A DNA stretch of 64,000 bases from Promerops cafer. Its lineage: Eukaryota > Chordata > Aves > Passeriformes > Nectariniidae. Within the stretch, counting starts at the first letter, position 1. Every line of letters starts with the position of its first letter. This document shows positions 1 to 12,900 of the stretch, piece after piece. The position numbers and the translations under genes were made by a program. Below the pieces are notes generated by a model. That model was not told where the DNA came from, did no database searches, and worked only from the letters and a program-made list of their open reading frames with translations. The stretch spans positions 70,974 through 134,973 of the forward strand of contig VZSE01002913.1 of the NCBI GenBank assembly GCA_013398275.1. The letters are read 5' to 3'.

Positions 1-753
1 GGGAAACTCGGCCAAACTTGTCCAGTATAGACTCAACCCTTTTGAGCTGACACTCTTCATTCCTATTTTGTCACCAGAAGCACATATTAGGAATGACAAA
101 TTTTCTGCCCAGACTAGACATGTTAAAAATGAACAATGTCCTGACCTGAAATTTTACAAAACTAAGTCAGACTAACTGTTCTGTAGTGGTGCATCACAAG
201 CTCACCTCCGGCCTCCTCTTGGATGCAGTTAAGATGCAAATGAAAAGGCTCTGAAAGCTGGCAATCCCTGAGAATACAGTTTGCTTCTTCTACTCATACC
301 TATCATGCCCCCAAACTCCTTCAACAACTTTAGAGGGCAGCCTTTAGCTAAACATGTGTTTGTCACTCTGATGACAGATAAGAGCACCTTCAGACTTGCC
401 CCAAAAGACCATTCTTCACTGTCTCTCTTCTAGCTTTGACTTTGAACAGCCTCTTCTTATCTCTATACATCAGCTTCTGTGACTTTGGAAAAGTGTCAAA
501 AGTGTTGGTTAATTAAGTTCCAGCTTGCCTTGTAGAAAAAACAGTGCAGGAAGAATACATTTTTGTTAACCTACATTTCTAGCTAGCATTTCCACAGGTC
601 CTTCTGGTACCCTTAGAAACTAAGCTCAGTTTTAGCACTCCAAATGACAAAACCAGCACCATACACGTTGAATTACATCAGTGTTGTTGTTGTCCTTAGG
701 ACACACATCCAGAGCCATAGAGAAACTACTGCACATTAGGCAAACCAGCTTAC
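1..753 (-). other. ACO1: Part of ACO1 intron 11
   Basis: After the donor at 753-752 I see no further ACO1 coding sequence on the minus strand and no repeat I recognise. It is AT-rich intron DNA running off the left edge. Confidence 0.7.
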
Positions 754-913
754 CTGCACCCAGCATAACTGAGGGATTACTGGTGTTTGTACAGCTTGTA
801 ATGGCAGCAATCACTACTGAACCATGAGCAAGCTCGAAGTCACAGCCCTCAAAATTAAATTTGACTATGCTGTTGTGTCGGTCTGGGGCAATTTGGAATC
901 CCTTGAATCCTTG
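754..913 (-). CDS. ACO1: ACO1 exon 11 (residues 397-449), last exon in the window
   Basis: The acceptor is CTACAG and the donor GTAAGC. It encodes QGFKGFQIAPDRHNSIVKFN, then HGSVVIAAITSCTNTSNPSV and MLGA plus one base. The cysteine in TSCTN is residue 437, the first of the three [4Fe-4S] cluster ligands; in mammals this residue switches the protein between enzyme and RNA-binding states. The next exon should begin with the rest of a Gly codon followed by LLAKKAV-like sequence. I did not find it in 1-753, so it should lie outside the window. Confidence 0.97.
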
Positions 914-3900
914 CTGTAGGAGGAGAAAATAAGCATCAAAAGGAGTGGTTAACATAAACATTTTGACTGAACATTAGTATGGGCTGCTCTTTCACCAATG
1001 GGAAGCATCTGTTAGTCACATTCATGCTTGTGCTTTTAGGTCTGATGGTGAAGGCTTGCATCCCTGGTCAACCAAAATGGTGGACAAAAATTATTTTTTC
1101 TGGAGTTTCTCCTCTTCTCTGTTTACTGGTAAAACAGGTAGCCTTTGCAGCAAAACATATTTGTATTTTCTTCCTGTGTGAATATATCCTGCTTCAGATT
1201 TCTCAGATGCTTCCTAGTCCTGTATGTTACAGATTCCTGATCATACATAGTCTTAGCACACAATCTAGTTCTGAGATTTTAGCATAACACGTAAGATTTT
1301 TAAGCCAGGATTATCAAACAGCTTGAATGTATACCAGGAGCTGGTTTGAGAGGCAAAGGTCTGACAGTTGGGAAAAAACCAAAGAGCAAGAAGGCACTGT
1401 TCATGCCATGAAAAATTACATTTAGAGATCTGAAAGCATAAGATCACCTAACAGAATTTGGAAAATTTAACAAACCAAGAATTATTGGGAACTGCTGTAG
1501 TTTAAGTTTCTTGATTTACATCACCAGAGTTCTGTAATGCCTTTAACAAGGATGGTTACTGTATCAGGTAAGGATTCAAACTAATTTAGAAAACTTAAGT
1601 ATCTAGGAATATTCATTCAAATATAAATCTAGCTATTCTTTCAATGACCACTTTTGACTGGATGACACCAAATGTAGTCATGTTTTCTGTCTTTACCACT
1701 AACATCAAAGAAGCATAGAGACACATGCAGTTCTGCTCTGCCGAACAGATTCAATACTTAGTGCAAAATTACATTGTGGATTCAGGGCATAACCTGCTTG
1801 GAATGCTTGGAGAGCTGAAGAGCTGGGTAGTTATCTCAGAACTCAGTGCAGCAGGTGTTTTGTCCCCTCTATTAACAAACCCCCATGAGGCAGAGTTCAG
1901 AAATCTCTAGTATATGTCAAAATCATGTTAGGCCCAAGATCAAAAAGAAATACTACTCCAATAGGACATGAACACTTTCATGCAAGAGAAGCAATATCCC
2001 AATTTTAAACTACCTATTTCTTCTGTCACCTTCGAAACTGCAGTCAAATATCCTCATTTATTTTTCAGCAGGCAAAGAAACAACACATAACCCCAGAACA
2101 TAGTTCCTGAACACCAGACAGCTTTTAGAAGCATGCATTAGTTCGTTTGCCCAAATGTTCCCAGTCCCTACCTTGGCTCCCAGACAAGTCTCAAAGTCCT
2201 TCTTCATATCTGACACAGCAACTTTGTCCTGAGGTCTTTTTGGTCCACTGCAGCAAGGCACAACAGTATGGAGATCCAACTCAACAACCTGTTCAAGTAA
2301 GGTAAGCAGAGAGTGGTTGGGCATTGCTTGATAGGCTGAAGCCAGGTAAACCACAGGTATGCTTATCTCTACTGTTAAATCAATGCTAAGTCTGCACATC
2401 TTTATTTGCAGAAATTATTGAAGACACATGAGAATGGGAAGATTAGAAGAAAACAAACACTTCTAATTTTAGACACTGCCAGGTCACAGGTATGGCTATG
2501 AAAAGTACTGAAGTCACTGAAAAACCCAGTGTAACTAAAGCATCTAAGCATTATAAATTATTTTTTAATTTGTCTCTTCACATGCTTTTTTAACCAGAAG
2601 CAGGTTAAAAAATTATGTGTAGAAATACTGGTACTGATACAAAACAAAGCAGACTATTCATCTATTCCTCACCCATTTTTCAACTTTGTTTTCATAATGT
2701 GCTACATCCTTCCGAATCTACTAAGATTTTTGAACAATCATGAAGACCCAAACACAAGTTACAAAATAAAATTTTACAGTAAAGAAAACCAGGAATATTC
2801 TTGAGCTTCCTGGACACAGAGTAAGATATTAATTTTTTTGCACAGAAAATTACTTGTGTGCTCTGTGGTTACCACACAGGGCTTCTAAGGGTCCTGATTC
2901 ACACAGTAAAATAACTGGCTGAACAGAAAAGAGTAAAACTGCAAACAAGGCTTACACACAAAACATCCACATTATCTCCATAGCTACACTTCAGAATATC
3001 CGTCAGCCTGGAAGGACTTCTTTAAGCTCCATGGACCAAACTGCAGAATCTGCACCAGCTATAGGTCAATTTAGAGCCAATCTATACCTACATCCAAATT
3101 TTCACACCTAAAGAGCCAGCTGACTCATTCCACTGGGCCTTAAAATAAGACAACTATGCAGACCAAACCAAAGGACAAGGAATCCCTTGACTATTTCTTA
3201 GTTTCTGTGAAAAACAGACAATTGTCACAATAAAATAGGACAGAGCATAAGGCAAGGAGCCAGAAAAACAGAGCAGTTTCTAACCTGTGTGAAGTCTGGA
3301 TCCTGAGAGGAGTTCTTGAAATCTCTTAGCATTCCCACAGCCTCAAGATACCTTTTTGTGCACATAACCTTCTCTTTGTCGCGGCCTAAAAGGAAAGCCA
3401 GATACAGCAAACCCAAAATGCACATGAAAGGGAGGAACCACCATCTGACAGAACAAGAAAAAGTGCCTAACAGGCACGCTGTCAAGACCCTACATGATGC
3501 TACAAGACCCTTTCAAGAGAAATATTAGATCCACTAAAAACAAACCAATTGAACAGATTTAGTGGCTTTTACAGAACAATATCTTAGGTTCCTATTTCTG
3601 TCACCTGGACAATCTAGGTTCAGATTTTTGGCAGGGTGCCAAAAGTCTAACACTCAGCTCTTCCTAAACATGCATCCTAAGTGCAAAAATCAGTCTCAAT
3701 AAGCAAATATCAATAAAAAAATTAACTGAAGCTCAGAAGGCTTCACCTGATTCAATCCCACTGCTAATGTCATATAGACCTGGAGTCCTTTCAATTAGCC
3801 CTCAACTTGTGGTCTCTGCTTATACTCACCAGTTTGTATCAGGTACCCAATGCTAATATCATCCACTGGGAAAAAGGCAGCTGTTGCTCCATACTCTGGA

Positions 3901-6900
3901 CACATATTGGCAATGGTGGCTCGGTCAGCAATCGACAGCTGGGCAACACCAGGACCAAAAAACTCCACAAATTTACCCACGACTCCAACTTGGCGAAGAT
4001 GCTGTTATAAAAATACAGTGCCTGTGTCATTGTTATGTGTCAAATGACATGAGCATGTCTGTTATGAAAGCCAGCTTTTGACTCAGAAAAATCTCCTGTG
4101 AAGATTTCTACAGCCATTTGAAACCAGGAAGCTTTTGCTAAACTAAATCATGAAGATGAGGACACAGAGATGCAAAGTTTCAATAATAAGGTACAACATA
4201 GGACCCTATTTCTTCTAAAACTTGCTCTTCCATTCATTTAAACTAGACTGTCTTACAATTGTATTTTTCTCAACATGAGGTTCTAAGAGGAGGAGAACTG
4301 TGTGGGGAGTCTTCAGACAGCAAACCCAGGAAGACGGAAAAACAGGGAGAACCAACTGCACAAGTACATGAGTCAAACTGAACACACACAACATCTGAAT
4401 AAAATAATGAAAAAAATGTTGGCTTTCCCCATTTGAAGGTCCCTCCATAGACAGCATTTCATGATGAACTTCTGTACCTGATTTCTGACTTCCAACAACA
4501 CTAATGCTGACCCAGTAATACTCGTAATCCAGTGACAATGCACAGAGTGAGTAAACATATTATGAATATATTACAGGAGTCAAACACCTGCACATGAAAG
4601 GAATAAGACTACAATGCTTACTGTCTGGTTTCCAGCTTTTATATTGCCTTATTTTAAGTGGTGACTTCAAAAACAAGCCATCAGGGTTTTTTTGAGGCAG
4701 AGGAAAATGCATTGTGGCTTCAAAACATTACTGAATTCCAAAATATCTCAATATGTATTTTGCGTGGCTTCTGGGAAACAGATTTGCCTAGAAAATTGTC
4801 CTTAATGAGCCAACTGCAATCCACAGACAGTGATAAAGCTTTTAAAAATTCAAAATGACTACCTGGAAGCATACATAGGGTCCTTAAACGTTCTGTATAG
4901 TAGCTCTGTCCTACAAAATGTGTTTGGCTCTCAGCAACAATGGAAAAATATCAAATCCTGGTAATTTACCTTGGTAATGGTGAGCACAATGTCAGTGGAT
5001 GTTACCAGTGGCTCAGGGTTTCCTACCAGCTTATAGCCAACCACCTCAGGAAGCACCATGCTGATCGGCTGTCCCAACATCACTGCTTCTGCTTCAATGC
5101 CACCCACACCTGCACACATCAGGAAGATACAATGAGAATATTCAGAAAGATACTAACACGTCAGAGATAAACAGGTGAAGTCAATTGCCTGATGAGTACT
5201 CTATTGAAGGTATGAAAGGGGAGAGAAAGCAGACAGCCTGAGTCTTCTGCAAAGAGGCACTCCTCATCTTGCCGCTGTTTCTGCAAGGTTGGGCTTTTTA
5301 ATTTCATTTTGTTTCATATTTTCATTCTTGTTCCTAAGCCATTAGATGGGATATTAGGTGAATCAAAGTAACTTACTATAAGGATACTTGGGTTTTACAA
5401 TAACAGATGTAAAAGTTTTATTTAGTATCTTAAACATGTAATGCAACAAACCAAGAACCACTGACATGGCACTGAACATGATGTGCTGTGAGTGAAACAT
5501 ATGCAGACCATGACTGTTGGTTGCCAAATGAAAAATCAGAAGTTCTTCTGAAAGAAAGAAACGTTACTAAAGAATGCTAACAGAAAAGGTACCTGTTAAG
5601 ACAGAAATATCTTCCCTTATGTCCACTATGTTTCAATAGAGTTTGGGAGTGTATAGATGGGAACCTTTGCATAAGCACACCTTCACTATCAAAATTCCAG
5701 CTACTACTTATTATTGCTAATTTATTAAGGTAATGTATCAAGATGTCATAGTCATATAAAAACTAGCAAGGACATGATGTTTATTACCTAGCAATTTGGC
5801 ATTAAGCAGACAAACCATTAAGCAGTGTTGTAACTTTCTGCCTGTAGAAAGTCCCTCATATAGTTTTCTTCTTCTTCAAAATCTCCTTCTACCTTTTGTT
5901 TAGCTTAATGAATACTAAGGTAGAAAAAATTGCCTGTAATAGCTGCTTATGAACACCAAATCACTACTCCTATCCTTTTTCCCACTTAAGCTAAGAATGG
6001 GTCTGAAAAATAATTTCTAATTTCTTTTATTCAAAATTATATACCTCTGTTAATTTAAAAGATAATGCTGTGAAAGATGCAATTGTGTGGCTCCTCTCAC
6101 TGGGTGTTGAATCATTTTTAAAGAGTCAAGTCGAAATAACTGACTGACTACCACTGACAGTCATGAACCAAGTTCAACATCACCAGCTTCTGAAAAACAA
6201 GTGTATGCACCCCTGGATCCAAGTGTATGCATTTTGAGCACATACACTATATACTGTGTCCAGCCATACTTTTCATATTCTGGAGAAAAATTGAGGCTAA
6301 GAGTCACACTTTTCCAAGCAGCTTTTAGTGCTAGAACTTAATCTAAATGATGGCTCCATCCATATGATGCAACCAAATATAGAATAAGAGATGTGTCTAA
6401 TCCCAAAGGTGTCATGCTTTAGATACATTGAATTTGTTTACCTTTGTATTCTAAGCCAGGAACTCTTTCACCCTTGATTCAGAAAGTCCCACTCAACCAA
6501 TACTGCTGCAGTAGTATAGGTGGGTTATTAAAATCAGAAAGTCCTATCCAATATGGTGCTCAGAACTTCACATGCACATTCGTGAACAACTAGCAAATAC
6601 TCTTTAAAACCACAGTGTGTTCCATATTTGTACAACAGCTGTTTCAATAGTGCTCCCTCACCATATCACAGGAAAATAAAGGCTCAGCTGAAGTCTTTGC
6701 AACTGTGTGGAATGACTACAAATACTTCGACTCCATAGGTACCTATTTATTCAATAATTCAAGAACTTCAGTTCACCACTACAAGGAAAATAAATTATTT
6801 ATATCTATTCCTGTAACAAACATTGTGCAGAGTATTAGAACATCTCAGTTCTGTTTTCCATAATGTCCTCTCCAATCATACTTAAGTCACTCAGATTTAA

Positions 6901-9900
6901 TTTTCAGCACCTTCCACCTAACAGACTTGTATCTGCAGTATTTTTTGGATAATCCAGCACTTTTAAAGTAGCCAAGTGACACATGAAAAATTGGATGGTC
7001 AGTGATACTTCAATTTCCTTCTTTTATTTAATATTTTCCTTATCTACTTCCTTGTAATTTAAATGAAAAAGAGAAAAGAATATATATAAAAAACCTGAAC
7101 AAAGCCAACAACATGTGTAGCAGAAATCATCTGAGGCAGTTATCAGAAAGGGGAGCTTAGTTACAAAGTCTTCTATAACTATAACTTATCAAATTACTTG
7201 CATTTGGGGTTAGGCTATGTAACTGTGTCTAGCTAGCACAGAGATCACTTTTCCTCACAGTAGCCCATATAGTGCCATGTTTTAGATTTGTGACCAAACT
7301 GGTGCTGATAGCATACCAAAGTTTTAGCTATTACTAAGAGGTCCTTACACAGTATCAATGCATTTTGTTTCTCACCCTGCCCCTTAGCAAGTAAACTGGG
7401 GTGGGAAAAACATTGGGAAAGGCACAGCCAGGACAGCTGACCAGAGCTGAACAATGAGATATTCCATGCCATAAAACATCAGGCTCAGCACCAATCAGGG
7501 AGGTGGGCTTTCCAAAGTAGCCACTGCCCAGGGACTGGCTGGGCTTTGGTGCGCTGATTGGAGCTGGTGACTGATGTCTTCGCATCATGTCTTTCAGTTC
7601 CTTTCGCTACACTCACTCCTCTTCATTTAAACTTTGTCTCTGCCCATTAGTTTAATCTTGCATTTGGACTTACAATTCTCTTCCCCCATTGTGCTAGCAG
7701 GAGGAGTGAGGAAGTGACTGGGTGGGAGTGATCTGCCAGCCAGGGTCAACTCACCAGAGCCCAAAACTCATCTCTCTGAGCCAAGAGACTGCTGATGACA
7801 CACTGCTGTACCTACCCCAGCCAAGCACTCCCAAGCCATCTATCATGGTGGTGTGTGAGTCAGTGCCCACCACACTGTCTGGATAGTAGTAGCCATCCTG
7901 ATCCATCACCACTCTTGCCAAGTACTCCAGGTTCACTTGGTGGATGATCCCAGAGCCCGGCGGAATAATCCTCAAGTTTTTAAAAGCTTGAGAGCCCCAC
8001 TGAAACAAAAGAAATTAGAGTAAAAACTTTTCAACATGAGCACTGGAAGAACTTTCATTCACTGAACTTTTCTCCATGCAAATAAGATTATTTTTCTTGG
8101 TACCTTTAAGAACTCAAATCTTTCTTTGTTCCTTTCAAATTCCAGGTCCTGATTTTTTTGCAAGCTGTCTGACCTGCAAGTGAAAATAATCAGCTGTCAG
8201 AACCAGAAGTACCACCTGAATTTTATAACTAGTCAAATATACCCAAAGGTTGAAAGAAAATAAGATTTATTAGCTAACTGAATGCTGATCCATTGCACCA
8301 TTTTAGTATCACTACAGGCAACCAATCAAAAGGATTTAAGAAATCTTAAGAGATAATACCTGAACTCTGCTTCAAATGTAAATACTAATCTGCATTTTGC
8401 AGGCCTAAATGCTGTACCCTGAGAAAAGCAACACTGCATGTTAGCGGAATGTGACTTTTCCAACACCTAAATCAGAAGCAATCAGCAAGGCAGTAAAGGA
8501 AACTGGAACACAACTGTCCTGCAACTTCATTTTAAAAGGCTGTCACTATAATACAGTGCTGTCTGAAGCCTCTGTATTTCAAAGCAGTGTCAACAAATTC
8601 TTCACTTCAACCAGCTGCCTAACTTAGGTCTACAGAGTTTGAAAGAACTGAAGCATAAATCTGGCCAATGTTCTCTATATGAGAGAAAAATTTCTATTTT
8701 CTTCCATATGTTAATGAGCCTAATAGAAATAAAAAAGTCTGTGACAAAAAATAATGATTAGTAACTGCATACCAAAAAACTTCAATAAGATGGAAGGAAA
8801 CCAACATAAAATGTGTGACTGCAGGATCTGTTTGGAAGATTAGTTCAGTAGGCCCATATTTATGCACCTTGGAGGGTAGAAGGACCTCTATACAGAGCTC
8901 TTGTATTTCACTGTGGTCTAGTGAATCCTAGTTAGCCTTTGTATCTTTGTCCTCAGCATGCTAAGGACTGAATAGCCTTATGCTTCTTTGCAGGACTCAT
9001 AGGGACCATATGAGTCTCATGCTCTTCTACTTGGAGGCACTGAAGCAGAAAGCAGTTCCTCAGAGCTGAGGCTAGTGTCGATCACCTCTATTCTTAGAGA
9101 GGTGAGGAGGAAAGGAAATACTCTCGTTTGTCCTTTCTAAAAACCCTTATGGGGTCAAAAAAGTACACGTGGGAAAAAAAGCCATTTATGAGCAATTCAT
9201 AATAATGCAGCATTATTAAAGAGAAGTACAATAAACACTGGCCTGGAATGAGTCTGCTTCTATCAACAGTTCAGTACAGGCTTTTGCTGCTGAGAGATGC
9301 ACCGTACAGAAAATTCTCCCCCCAACTCACCACAGTCTAACTTTAAAATTTCTTAATGTCTGGAATGTTGCAGTACGAATGCTAACAGTATCACCAGTAG
9401 AACCACCTTGATGACCAGTAACTGCATTCAGTTTACTTACTACCACTAAGAAGAAAAGAGTGATTTTTTATTCTTACTGCCTGTTAAAATCAACCTGGAT
9501 GGAGTGATCTATCACAAGATCAGCAGGACAGATAGGATTGATTTTTTCAGGGTCCCCACCAAGTTTCTTCACAGCATCACGCATTGCAGCAAAGTCAACC
9601 ACAGCAGGCACCCCACTACAACAGAAACAAAATGGGCATGATGAAACAATTTGGATAAGAGAAAAAAGAAACCAAAAACCCATCCTGAGATACAGAACAG
9701 ACCCCTACTGTCACATACAAACTGCACTCCTCCATTTTCAATGCAAGCACATAATGAGTGGTAACCAGAACTTCTGGCATTTCAACATTTATCTAAGAGA
9801 TCATACTTTTCAATATTTCTTTTAACACAGCTTCTGATGCTTCTCTGCACACACATTCTCAGCTCTCTACTGAGGTATGTTCTACCATGACATCTTCAAC

Positions 9901-12900
9901 CAGCTTGGAAAACCCTCTTACATACTTGCCTATTTGATTTTACTGGCTGCTAAAACAAAAAGAGTTCTCTGATGTGCTCATAACGATCCGGCACCAATGA
10001 GCAACCCACTGAAAAAAATACATTTCTGTAAGAGCAGCCCAAAGCAGTAAGGGTTTATGTTTTCAACTGTGACCATACGGAAGCTATTACAATTTTTTAA
10101 AATATCAGAAACCATGCAACAAGAGCAGTAAAAGGCTTTTTAGTTCCTACTCAATTTTACCTTGAAAATCCTGAATAATTAGCAAAAAATAAACAGGAAA
10201 AAGGATCCACATTAGCTAACCTGGACATAATTAATTGATATTGTTCATCAGTTTGACATACCAGGATAAGCTTTTTATAAGAAAAATAGGAAATCCTGTG
10301 TTATGCTACCTAGGGGAATTTGAGGCAGGGAGTAGGAGAAAAGCAGCAGAAGAATTATTTTGCCAACCTACAAATGTTATACAATTGATATGGAACAGAC
10401 ACAATATCCTTCTACCATCTTAGAACAACTCAGGATAAATACAGAATAATCCTAACTAGGAAATGAGATAATTCTAAACCAGGACAACCTGAATGTAATT
10501 GTTGTATGGCTTTTGGAAAGTTGCCAAAGCTGCCTTTTTCAAAAAGGTCCTCAGAGGCCTGTCCAAGAGCTCATTTTTCAGGAATGCAGTTGCTCTGCAG
10601 ACTTACAGACACATTTTTAAAACTCAGCAGGAGTAGGGGGCAAGGAAGAAGAGCAGTAAGAGAAGGAACAATGTTTGCTTGAAAGTTCAGCTTCCTCTCT
10701 GCTCCAGTTGTTTCATCCAGCTAGTGGATGAAAAATAACTAGGAAATCAGCCCTTCTTTTATTTGAAGTTTTGCCAATTTTTTCTAATATCTTTAAAAGT
10801 TGAGCTGTACTGGGTCTCTAGCACTTTGACAACCTCTGTAAAAATGCAAAACAGAGGGTATGACAGCTAAGACACTTTACTGTGGAGGAAGAAAATCACC
10901 TGGCAACATAGCTGCACTGGGCTTACCACGGATGTACTAAAATATTTCATAAAGACAGAGGACAAAGATACAAACAACAGTGAGTGGACTTGCAAGTCAA
11001 ATGCTGTATTAGAACAATTAGATGCTCCACCTGAAAATTGACTTTCCACATTGAACGCGGACTATTATATGATTATTACTGACACCTGAAGACTCACTGC
11101 AATAACAAGGCCCAAGTTTTAGAGTCCATTAGGTAAGAATCTCAATTTGCACTTCTGGGAAAAATAATACACTCATTTTTTCAACAGCAGAGAAGTCTTA
11201 AAAAATATGTTTATAATAACACTGATTTAGAAGAGGAAATAATGATGTGGGTTATAAATGAGAACTGAAATAGGTAGAAAATTGAAAGCAAGAGCCCCTG
11301 GAGAACAAAAACAAATAAACAAACAAAAAAAGCCCCAACAAAATGCCAGAGACAGAGAATAGACAATACCACCCCTTCAAAGAATAACTTCTAAACACCA
11401 AACTTCCTCAATTGGATGCAATTTATCAATCCCATTTTCTTCCCCTATTTTGAAGTTTTGTGAAGATATCTACTTCTCCATCTCAAAAAAGTTCCTTTCA
11501 ATGGTCTTATTCTGAGTGTTTGCCTCTTCAAGTGTTGTCTGCAGCATGACATCCAGGAAAGTTGAAAAAGGCTTTTCCAAATATCTCACTGCTATTCTTC
11601 CCCTCAGCTCACCCCTCCGCCCAAGCTGAGCATTGCTGTACTCTCAAAACAACCTCTTCCTTGCTTTGGAGAGCATCAGACTCACGTGAAGTCTTGCAGA
11701 ATAACTCTTGCAGGCTTAAATGGTACTTCAACATTCTTGTGTTGCATCACTTTCCAGTTGAGAATATTCTCAACATCTCCTTTCTTCACTAGGAACTCAT
11801 CACAGTTACGGATCGCTGCTTCCAGGAGGATTCGAATGGAAAATGGCAGGCTAGCTGCATGGGTAAGAGGCAAGAAACAAATTCAGTTTTTACCTTAGGG
11901 CATATATCAGCAAGCGCAAAGTGCCATGCCAGGGGCAGACAGGGCCCCATATTCTCACAAGGCTTTATCCCAATTATCCAAACCCCTTTTCCAGCCTCCA
12001 GCTTCACCATGAGGTCAGTACTAACTGACCTGCTCCACTTGATACTTTCAGCAGGTTTATTATCTCAGCTCCTGTGACACAGTACACCTTTGCTGAGAGA
12101 CTCTTCCACAACTTTTCCATCCTCCATAGCACAGCTACCCTGAAAACATGCTGTGCTCACCTTTTTTTTCTGCAGTTTGCTCTCACTCTTGTCACTGAAC
12201 ACAGATAAATAAATGTACCAGGAAAAGCATAGTTTTCTACTTGCCATGTCAGAAAGCACAAGCTTTAGTGGTTTATGCAGTCTCTTCATCTCAAGAGATG
12301 GAACATGAAACTGAATGGAAGTCAGACTGTGCATCTATGAATCTTCTTCTACTTCAAATCAGAACTATTTAAAGAAGATGACACAAAATACTATTGGAGC
12401 AGTCCTGACAGCTCTACTACAAGGAATGGGAGTGAAGAAAAAACCCAAACATGTCTCAGTCCTTCCTCTCTGGTCCACTTTAATAATAGTTGTTTGATTG
12501 CCTCTCAGAATATTCACATTTTAAAATCTTTTGAGAAGTTTGTTCCAACCTTCTACACAGGGCTGGCCTCAAGACATAAAAGTCACTTAATCTCAAGTGA
12601 GACCTTGTTAGTGCTACTGTAAAAAACCCCCATCTATTATTCAGGACACAGTAGTTCAGAACATTTTGGGTTGGTTGTTGTTGGGGGTTTAGTTTTGGGG
12701 AATTTTGTTCATTCGGGAGTTCTGGGGATTACTGTTACTGTTTTGGGTTTCTACAGAATCTTTTCCTGCCCTTCTCTTCTAAGCTATTCCTTTTTATGCT
12801 GGATAGTGAGAATTGCATCCTTTTTCCTTTAAAGAATACGGAGGTTATCACTCTTGGAATCCTGGAATGGATCAATTGGTGACACCATGTGTATATTTGT

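Larger units (their letters stand above)
914..4969 (-). other. ACO1: ACO1 introns 7-10
   Basis: Intron 10 is 914-2171, intron 9 is 2289-3284, intron 8 is 3386-3829 and intron 7 is 4002-4969. They are AT-rich unique-looking sequence with pyrimidine tracts at the acceptors. I recognise no transposon, RNA gene or alternative exon in them. The short reading frames here are chance frames or extensions of the exons. Confidence 0.7.

Noticed and set aside
7480..7560. Pair of inverted CCAAT-box-like words (CCAATCAG ... CTGATTGG) that looked like a promoter
   Set aside because: They lie inside the old LTR copy at 7199-7757 and are explained by it.
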